From Deltaproteobacteria bacterium (GTDB taxonomy: Bacteria; Myxococcota_A; UBA9042), in assembly GCA_020632665.1 (NCBI GenBank), contig JACKFC010000016.1, positions 1 through 64,000 of the forward strand: a stretch of DNA of 64,000 bases. Direction: 5' to 3'. The notes beneath the pieces are model-generated. The model had not been told where the DNA came from and did no database searches. It saw nothing but the letters and a program-made list of their open reading frames with translations. This document shows, one piece after another, positions 58,635-64,000 of this stretch. The position numbers and the translations under genes are program-made. Each line of letters begins with the position of its first letter. The stretch's first letter is position 1.

Positions 58635-59068
58635 CGAGCGCCCCCGACGGTGACGCCGGATGGAAGACCGACGGAGGCACGGCACTTGACCTCGCCCTCG
58701 ACCGGCATCCAACCCCATGCCGTGCCCGAGCACTTGCCTGAAGCCTCGACGCTCGGACGCCCGTCCTTGCCGACGACAACTGCGGAGGCGTGCCACCGGC
58801 ATGGACCAGTGCGGGTTTCAGCAGCGGAGCAGCCGAGGGTCAGGAGCAGAAGAGCGACTGCTGCTGCACGACGGAGCACGGACCAGCGTCCGGTCTGGAG
58901 CCACTGCTCGACTTCGATCGGATCTGCCGCAGGCAAATCGGAACAACGTGACCGGTCGGGTTGTCGTGCAGCCAAGAGTTCCCGGGTCCGATCGAGTTGC
59001 ACATGGCACCGGCGGATCGTCTCCCGGCACTCGTCGATCTGGTCGTCGGTCATGTCGATGATCTCCAT
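58631..59068 (-). CDS. Lysis-cassette protein with internal lipobox (spanin-like candidate)
   Basis: 145 aa from ATG 59068. The first about 60 residues are a polar helix (DDQIDECRETIRRCHVQLDR). A hydrophobic stretch VLRRAAAVALLLLTLGC follows, ending in a perfect lipobox at Cys80. A GTG at the Val64 codon (58879) would begin a classic short lipoprotein signal, so a nested lipoprotein start is possible. The C-terminal part has three more Cys. Position between a small membrane protein and the endolysin fits an Rz1-like spanin; there is no sequence proof. Confidence 0.6.
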   Translation of the reverse strand: MEIIDMTDDQIDECRETIRRCHVQLDRTRELLAARQPDRSRCSDLPAADPIEVEQWLQTGRWSVLRRAAAVALLLLTLGCSAAETRTGPCRWHASAVVVGKDGRPSVEASGKCSGTAWGWMPVEGEVKCRASVGLPSGVTVGGAR

Positions 59069-59070
59069 GA

Positions 59071-59370
59071 TCAGACTCCAAAGGCGGCAACAAGCGCCCG
59101 GACGAGGGGAAGCCAGTGCTCCGAGGTGCCCCCGGCAACGGACGCAAGAGCGGCGGCACCGGCTACGGCGAGGCGACGCCGGGCCTTGGTCGTCTCCTTG
59201 GCTGCGGCCTCGGCTTCGAGGAGGCGATCGACATCGGCACGAAGGCTGGAGATCTGCGCCCTCGTCTCGTCGGAAGTGACCGTTGACGAGGCAAGAGCGT
59301 CGATCTTCTGGGCAAGTCCTTCGATCAGGGAGTGCAGGTCAGGCGGCTTCGCCGAAGTGGGTGCGGACAT
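59071..59370 (-). CDS. Small coiled-coil protein with C-terminal hydrophobic segment (holin/spanin candidate)
   Basis: 99 aa. A heptad-like stretch (LHSLIEGLAQKIDALASS through SSLRADVDRLLEAEAAAKET) is followed by a basic KARRRLAV and one hydrophobic helix (AVAGAAALASVAGG). The topology, cytoplasmic coil with one C-terminal helix, fits a holin- or inner-spanin-like lysis protein. The family is not recognised. It overlaps the preceding tail-region gene by one base (ATGA-type joint) and sits two bases before the next gene. Confidence 0.65.
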   Translation of the reverse strand: MSAPTSAKPPDLHSLIEGLAQKIDALASSTVTSDETRAQISSLRADVDRLLEAEAAAKETTKARRRLAVAGAAALASVAGGTSEHWLPLVRALVAAFGV

Positions 59371-59933
59371 CAGAGTGTCTCCAGGTCGAGGGTCTGACCC
59401 TCCTTGGGAACGTGGAGCGACCAGCCGGCGGAGTTCTGAACCTCAAGCTCGATGACGCTCGGAGCGAGGGCTTCGGGCAAGGTCAGGTAGGACTCGGCAC
59501 CAGACGTGGTGCTCGTGTCATTGCCCGACTCGACAACGGCGAGGTCGCCACCCTGCTGTTCGGCGGTGAGGTAGTAGCTCGTGCCACTGACGGGCGAGGA
59601 GATGTCGGAGTAGACCCCGAGTCCTCCCGTGGCCGTCGAAGCCCGAGTTGCCGATTGACTTGTGGAGCCGACGCCATACCTCGTGCTGCGGAATCGGGCC
59701 TTGTTGACGGCAACCGGGATCACGGCGCTCAACCGGCGTGTGCCCAACCCGGCGGTGACACCGTCGAAGAACTTGGCGCTGTTGGCGTAGGGAGCCGTGC
59801 AGACCGCTCGGCTGAACCACTCGACGTATGCAAGCAGCTCAAGAGCAGCCGGTGGCGTCGGGTCGGACGTGACCGGGCTGGTCAGGTCGAGTGCGTGCCA
59901 GTCTGGTCGGGAGGCGGGGATCATCTCACCCAT
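59370..59933 (-). CDS. Phage structural protein candidate
   Basis: 187 aa, Ser/Thr/Ala-rich, no signal peptide. Middle part has short beta repeats (GLGVYSDISSPVSGTSYYL). The C-terminus ELEVQNSAGWSLHVPKEG is typical of tail-tip or fibre-type ends but not diagnostic. Placed between tail genes and lysis genes, all on the minus strand. Function unknown. Confidence 0.65.
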   Translation of the reverse strand: MGEMIPASRPDWHALDLTSPVTSDPTPPAALELLAYVEWFSRAVCTAPYANSAKFFDGVTAGLGTRRLSAVIPVAVNKARFRSTRYGVGSTSQSATRASTATGGLGVYSDISSPVSGTSYYLTAEQQGGDLAVVESGNDTSTTSGAESYLTLPEALAPSVIELEVQNSAGWSLHVPKEGQTLDLETL

Positions 59934-59965
59934 GCCTTACCCGCCGACTTCAGCCCCCTCCGTGT

Positions 59966-60014
59966 TGATGCAGTTTTTGCAGTAAATTGTACTGAGGGTC
60001 GGAAAACTGCATCA
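59966..60014. other. Stem-loop overlapping a stop codon in the tail region
   Basis: Arms TGATGCAGTTTT (59966-59977) and AAAACTGCATCA (60003-60014) pair perfectly over 12 bp. The loop contains a nested CAGTA-AATTG-TACTG hairpin. The right arm covers the stop codon of the 60012-61016 gene. A terminator, attenuator or RNA-processing site are possible. Confidence 0.55.
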
Positions 60015-61016
60015 GCTACCTGGTGTCCAGTAGCCGATCAAGGACTCCACGACAGCGGTTTCGGTGCCGGTCGTGTCGGGGTTCAGGAGCACGACCTCGA
60101 TGTCCGGCTGCTCCCCGAGCACCGTCAAAGTCGAGGAAACGTGCCACGAGCCGTCCAAGTCGAAGGTCACGGAAGACCCCGAGTGCGTGGCTCCGACTTG
60201 CCTGACCACGCACTGGTAGCCGGTGCTCGAACTCGCTGACGTGTAGCCCCGAAGGTGCAACGAGATGTCCGTGGTGCCCTTGTTCCCGGGGAGCGAGGCA
60301 ACGGCACGACCGACAGTCATACTCGGGCTGCCGCTGAAGATGCCGACGCTCGTGACCTGGCCTTTCTGAGCGGCACTGAACGTGTCCTGCGCCATCGACA
60401 ACACCATGCTCTTTCGGTCGGTCAACACGGCGGCACATGATGCCTTGGCTCGGTTGAGCATCTCCGTGTTGAGCGGCGCACCGGAGGATCCCAAGAGGCC
60501 GTCATCGAAGGCCACGAAGCCCGAAGGCTGCTTCGCACTCGGGGTCGTAGTCGGGGCTGGGATCGCCAGAAGATGGCTCGGGAAGAACGCATCAACGCCG
60601 TGGTCATAGGTCACTCGGAGCCGAGTGGCCGAGGCACTGATCGTGGCCGAGTGGGTTCGGCTGTGCCAGGCGTTCGCACTCGTGGCTGTCGAGGTCGGGC
60701 CGTAGATTGTGGACCAGGAGCCGGCGTACTCCTCGACCTTGATCGACATCGAGCCCGCCGTGCCGCCAACCCACCACCGGTGCGTGAAGCTGTAAGACAA
60801 GGAGTCTGCCGAGGGCTCTAGGCCGAACTCGAAGACCTGAGCCCTCGTCATCGAAGCGCCGACAAGCCAAGCGATGTCCACGAGGGGCGGCTGATGATGC
60901 TGCCAAAGGTAGTTTGTTCGGGAGAGGATCGTGCTCAGGGGCTCGGAGGTGAGCCGGGCGGTCAGCAAGTCCTGTTGGGCAACCCTCGGAAATGTGCTCG
61001 GAGTCGAGATCGTCAT
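60012..61016 (-). CDS. Phage tail-region structural protein
   Basis: 334 aa, no signal peptide. It is rich in Ser/Thr and aromatic strands (YEEYAGSWSTIYGPT-like KVEEYAGSWSTIYGP), suggesting a beta-sandwich tail or tail-tip protein; FVAFDDGLLGSSGAP lies in the middle. The family is not recognised. ATG 61016 is preferred over GTG 61022 because GGAGGT is then eight bases upstream and the gene overlaps the preceding stop exactly by ATGA. Confidence 0.7.
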   Translation of the reverse strand: MTISTPSTFPRVAQQDLLTARLTSEPLSTILSRTNYLWQHHQPPLVDIAWLVGASMTRAQVFEFGLEPSADSLSYSFTHRWWVGGTAGSMSIKVEEYAGSWSTIYGPTSTATSANAWHSRTHSATISASATRLRVTYDHGVDAFFPSHLLAIPAPTTTPSAKQPSGFVAFDDGLLGSSGAPLNTEMLNRAKASCAAVLTDRKSMVLSMAQDTFSAAQKGQVTSVGIFSGSPSMTVGRAVASLPGNKGTTDISLHLRGYTSASSSTGYQCVVRQVGATHSGSSVTFDLDGSWHVSSTLTVLGEQPDIEVVLLNPDTTGTETAVVESLIGYWTPGS

Positions 61017-63547
61017 GTCCACGGACCTCCACTGTCAGTATGTGCGTGCCCGGCCTGGAAGGCGGTCGATTCCGACGTGACCGGAAGAGTGAGCCAGGAG
61101 CCGGCACCAGATGTGGAAAGGGTCGGAGTGCCGTCGATCGAAGCCACGGTCAGGCGGCACACGCTTCCGGTGTCGGTGACGGTGCTGATCCAGTAGCCGT
61201 CAGAAGAAGAATCCTGACCGGGGACGTATACGATGACCTTGAAGCCCCCGGCCTCCAGCTCGGCGGTGCGGCTGAAGTGGTCGTAGTAGTCCCGATCCAC
61301 GTCGATGGTCGTCGGAGCTGCGGCAGTTCCAGCCCATGCGCTGACAGCGACGGCTGGACAGAGCCCGGCTCCTTGGGCCGGGACCACGGTGATCACCGAC
61401 TGGTAGGAGCCCAAGTCCAACGTGCGTCCGAGCACCCGAGCTGCACCAGTGAAACCGGTGGTTCCAGTGGCAAAGTCGTAGAGGCTCGGGTGGCGGAGGT
61501 CGAGGTCAACCAGATCGCCCGGCTCCCCGAGAACCCAAGGCGGAACTCGTAGGGACATCTTGCTGAGGGGTCGTGGACGGCTGAACCTTCCGGCGGCCCA
61601 GAGGCCGACGTAGGAGGTCGCCTGCGACACGTCCGTCAGTGGAATCGTGGCAGTGAGGGTCGAGGCTCCGGCTTGCTGGCGGCGGCCTTTGTCCTTGCGG
61701 AAGATGACCTTGTCGGGCGCTTCAACGAGGCCGTTCGACAACTCGACCTCGACGGAGGTCGGCACCGGACTTCCCCGGTCGATGGAGACGGGATCCGTCT
61801 GCTCGGAGACAAGAAGATCGGCGTCCGCAATTGTGGCAACCGAGGATGTGCCACTCGGGGATGTCCGCACCAACGACAACTTCTGCTTGCCGGTGCCGTC
61901 GTCCCTCAAGACCACGGCACGCTCGGCGAGTCCGAGAAGACCACCAAGGCCGTCCTCTAGCGATCGGTCGCTGAGAGCCAGGTCGAAGGAGATGCCGCCG
62001 ACGGAACCACCGACCACGCTGCTGAAGGATGCCTCGTCAACGTCACCATCGGGGATCGAGTAGCCCGCCTCATTCGGGAGGGTGTCGTAGGTGCCTCGGA
62101 GAGCGGCAGAGCCCGACGACTCGATGACCCGTCGGAGGACATCCGCAAGGCTGCCGCTGCTGAACTGGATCAGCACGGCATCTTCGCCATCGAGGGCAAC
62201 CAGCTCGGCCTCGGTCGGTGCCGGCTGGACGCCGTAGAGCCGGACAGAAGAGCCGAGGGCCGAAGCACCGCTGTAGCTGTAGAGCTTGCCCTTGAGCTTC
62301 AGCCCGCCCGAACTCGGGACATCGGCGGGATCGACTCCTTCGAGGGCCACAGTGACGCTTCCCTGCGAGAAGGCGGTGTCCGTGGCGTAGGGGGCGAGGT
62401 TCTGATTCGGGTGTAGGGGCGAGTCGAAGAAGGCCCAAGGAAGAGCCGTGCTCGAACTCACCGAGGGCAACGAGACATCGTAGGTGTACTTGTATGCCCC
62501 GGTCTCGATAGTCACCGAGTGCTGTGTCGGGGAGCCCGGAACAGTGGCACCGGGGAGCATGTGCCCACGCCAACCTTTGCCGACGTATTGGGTCCAGATG
62601 AGGTTGCCCATGTGGGCCGAGGCTCCGAGGGCGGATACCTCGGCATCCCAAGCCGTCTTGATGGCGGCTCGAAGTTCGGAGCCGGTCACGACCGTGAAAC
62701 CGGAAGGGCCGGTGGCCGTGGAGTCGTACGGGATGACCACGATCTGTTCTGTGGTCGATCCGTACTTGAGAGTGCAGACGATCTTCTCCCCGGCCTGGAC
62801 CGAGTAGTAGATCGTCTTGCTGTCGATGGTTCCGCTGATGCTTGCCGCCAAGGGCTCCGCCAACTTCCGGTCGAGGCTCAGGGCATCAAGTTGCCATGTA
62901 GCGTCGGCGGTTCGATACGGCCCCTCTCGAACGGTGCCGCACCAGATTTCGGACGAGATCGCTTCGAGCGTGCCGCTCGGGACGTAGCCCGTTGCGTCAA
63001 CCGGAGCGGCGTAGAGCCTCACGGTTCGCCCACGCCAATCTGTGCTCGGGACGTTGGCGACCAGACCGGCGGCGGAATCCTTGGCGTGAGCGTAGGCCAG
63101 GCCCGCAACGCCACGGGAAAGGCCCGTGAACGAGGTGCTGGTCGTGCCCGTGTAGTTCACGCACTCGTTGCCGACGTAGAGCGTGCCAGCCGAAGCAAAG
63201 GACGAGGCATCCGCCACGGACATGCTCGAAGTCGTCGTGGCGAGCAGATCCGCCGACAAGCGAGTCACCCTCGAAGGGTTGGTCAGATAGGCGCTCAACT
63301 CGGTGCTGTCCTGCAACTGGAAGGACAGCGGGAGGCCCGTGCCGAGCCCAGCGTCGGGGTCGATGGTCGAGCCGATCTCGGAAGACTGATCCACGATCAG
63401 GGTTGCCGACTCCGCCGAGAAGCCGGTTGGCAACGTGGCTCCAAGGGCACGCTCGGTCCAGATCGTGGGGATGCCCTCGACCTTCAGCCAGTACACGACC
63501 GAGCAACCGTACTGGACGAGATCCCAAGGATGCCGGTAGCTGGTCAT
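61013..63547 (-). CDS. Large phage tail protein (baseplate/fibre-like)
   Basis: 844 aa. Near residue 127 is a motif TLYVGNECVNYTGTTSTSFT followed by GLSRGVAGLAYAHA, the (I/V)xYTG...LTGVTRG...H block found in many tailed-phage tail or baseplate proteins. Further repeats of beta strands follow. It is the longest gene of the late operon. It overlaps the next gene by ATGA and its own ATG overlaps the upstream stop by ATGA. The exact role (hub, tip, distal tail) cannot be told. Confidence 0.75.
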   Translation of the reverse strand: MTSYRHPWDLVQYGCSVVYWLKVEGIPTIWTERALGATLPTGFSAESATLIVDQSSEIGSTIDPDAGLGTGLPLSFQLQDSTELSAYLTNPSRVTRLSADLLATTTSSMSVADASSFASAGTLYVGNECVNYTGTTSTSFTGLSRGVAGLAYAHAKDSAAGLVANVPSTDWRGRTVRLYAAPVDATGYVPSGTLEAISSEIWCGTVREGPYRTADATWQLDALSLDRKLAEPLAASISGTIDSKTIYYSVQAGEKIVCTLKYGSTTEQIVVIPYDSTATGPSGFTVVTGSELRAAIKTAWDAEVSALGASAHMGNLIWTQYVGKGWRGHMLPGATVPGSPTQHSVTIETGAYKYTYDVSLPSVSSSTALPWAFFDSPLHPNQNLAPYATDTAFSQGSVTVALEGVDPADVPSSGGLKLKGKLYSYSGASALGSSVRLYGVQPAPTEAELVALDGEDAVLIQFSSGSLADVLRRVIESSGSAALRGTYDTLPNEAGYSIPDGDVDEASFSSVVGGSVGGISFDLALSDRSLEDGLGGLLGLAERAVVLRDDGTGKQKLSLVRTSPSGTSSVATIADADLLVSEQTDPVSIDRGSPVPTSVEVELSNGLVEAPDKVIFRKDKGRRQQAGASTLTATIPLTDVSQATSYVGLWAAGRFSRPRPLSKMSLRVPPWVLGEPGDLVDLDLRHPSLYDFATGTTGFTGAARVLGRTLDLGSYQSVITVVPAQGAGLCPAVAVSAWAGTAAAPTTIDVDRDYYDHFSRTAELEAGGFKVIVYVPGQDSSSDGYWISTVTDTGSVCRLTVASIDGTPTLSTSGAGSWLTLPVTSESTAFQAGHAHTDSGGPWT

Positions 63548-64000
63548 GTGGCCTCCGGGACTGCAATGCCGAGGTCAACCCGGACGTACTCCTCGGAATC
63601 GCCTTGCGTCTCACCGACCTTGGCCGAGAAGACGTAGCCGTCGATGTAGCCGTCGAGGTGCTCGGGGCTCTGAGCGTTGGCGTCGTCACCGAGGTGAAGG
63701 CGGACACGGCCACGAGTGCAGTAGCCCGACAACATGGCTTGGGCTGCTTCACCCGTCGTCCAGCAACTCACCAAGTAGCGGGTGTGATTGCTGTAGTGCA
63801 GCACGGATGCTCGACCGTGCCGATAGTCGAGGAGATCGACCTGAGCGCCGAGATCCGGCGGAGCTGCCTCGACCTCGGCGCTCAGAAGGGGCACGACTCC
63901 GAGAGGCGCACTAGTGCCGGTGTAGCTCGTGGCTCCCGTAGTAGTCGCAGCCAGGCCGAGGGCCGCTCGAAGATTGCCATCCGGTGTCAGGTCGAAAGTG
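63544..64000 (-). CDS. Phage tail-region protein, 5' part off the window
   Basis: The frame is open to the right edge, so at least 151 residues are seen and the N-terminus is missing; an internal GTG at 63894 is not the true start because the frame continues upstream with plausible coding (TPDGNLRAALGLAATTTGAT). The C-terminal portion has DGYIDGYVFSAKVGETQGDS, followed by EEYVRVDLGIAVP. Stop overlaps the next ATG by ATGA. Family not recognised. Confidence 0.75.
   Translation of the reverse strand, partial: TFDLTPDGNLRAALGLAATTTGATSYTGTSAPLGVVPLLSAEVEAAPPDLGAQVDLLDYRHGRASVLHYSNHTRYLVSCWTTGEAAQAMLSGYCTRGRVRLHLGDDANAQSPEHLDGYIDGYVFSAKVGETQGDSEEYVRVDLGIAVPEAT

Overview
The window is GC-rich, densely coding DNA that looks like a Myxococcota-type (former Deltaproteobacteria) chromosome, probably an uncultured or little-studied lineage. 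The evidence is the repertoire: many lipoproteins with long Asp-rich tethers (DATPDT, SDS, DAADKDAAD), Cys-rich modules of the form CDDGNxCTDDxCDxxxGC, RCC1 repeats, FG-GAP/ASPIC proteins, an AgmX/PglI C-terminal domain and a formylglycine-generating-enzyme-like protein. No rRNA, tRNA or CRISPR array was seen. Family names come from motif recognition only; no database was searched.

Left part (1-21 kb). An RCC1 protein is cut by the window edge. Next come a lipoprotein combining a c-type haem site with a PHM-like copper monooxygenase, a lipoprotein with Kazal-like modules, and a 1171-aa repeat lipoprotein. The last is flanked by two copies of an SPL-like radical SAM gene: one complete, one an in-frame mini-copy lacking the whole FeS/SAM core. 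Both copies carry the same SOS-box-like operator. Two overlapping lipoprotein genes follow, then housekeeping and catabolic genes: DUF1697, pyroglutamyl peptidase, TfoX-N, a Tat-type intradiol dioxygenase, VOC, DUF885, an AgmX-like membrane protein and a heavy-metal-binding lipoprotein.

Middle (21-53 kb). After trmB and a Cys-rich lipoprotein comes a small defence cluster: CcdA/CcdB followed by an overlapping ATPase/HNH pair resembling Septu (PtuA/PtuB). Then a phosphoesterase/propeller lipoprotein with an acyltransferase, and a three-gene overlapping operon in which two proteins share an almost identical N-terminal half but have unrelated, AT-richer C-terminal halves. Further on are TauE/LysR, a 1409-aa Cys-rich protein ending in a DUF1554/endostatin-like domain, an alpha/beta-hydrolase lipoprotein, a phosphatidylserine synthase-like enzyme, a CE18-like deacetylase, an N-terminal-nucleophile acylase lipoprotein, a TetR/NmrA divergon with twin operators, and an ArsI/CadI-SigZ pair. 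The host-like part ends in a pseudogene with an in-frame amber codon, cut off by a truncated RAYT-type (IS200-like) element at 52.75-53.67 kb.

Right part (53.7-64 kb). This is an island of different style, partly AT-richer. The + strand carries three tandem paralogous small proteins, a trypsin-like protease and a lipoprotein with a 9-bp tandem repeat. The - strand carries a phage-type late operon: tail/structural genes running in from the right edge, a small coiled-coil/membrane protein, a lipobox protein and an M15 endolysin-type peptidase, with ATGA overlaps at most joints and hairpins after the last gene. I read it as prophage or phage-derived DNA with cargo; no integrase or att site is visible.
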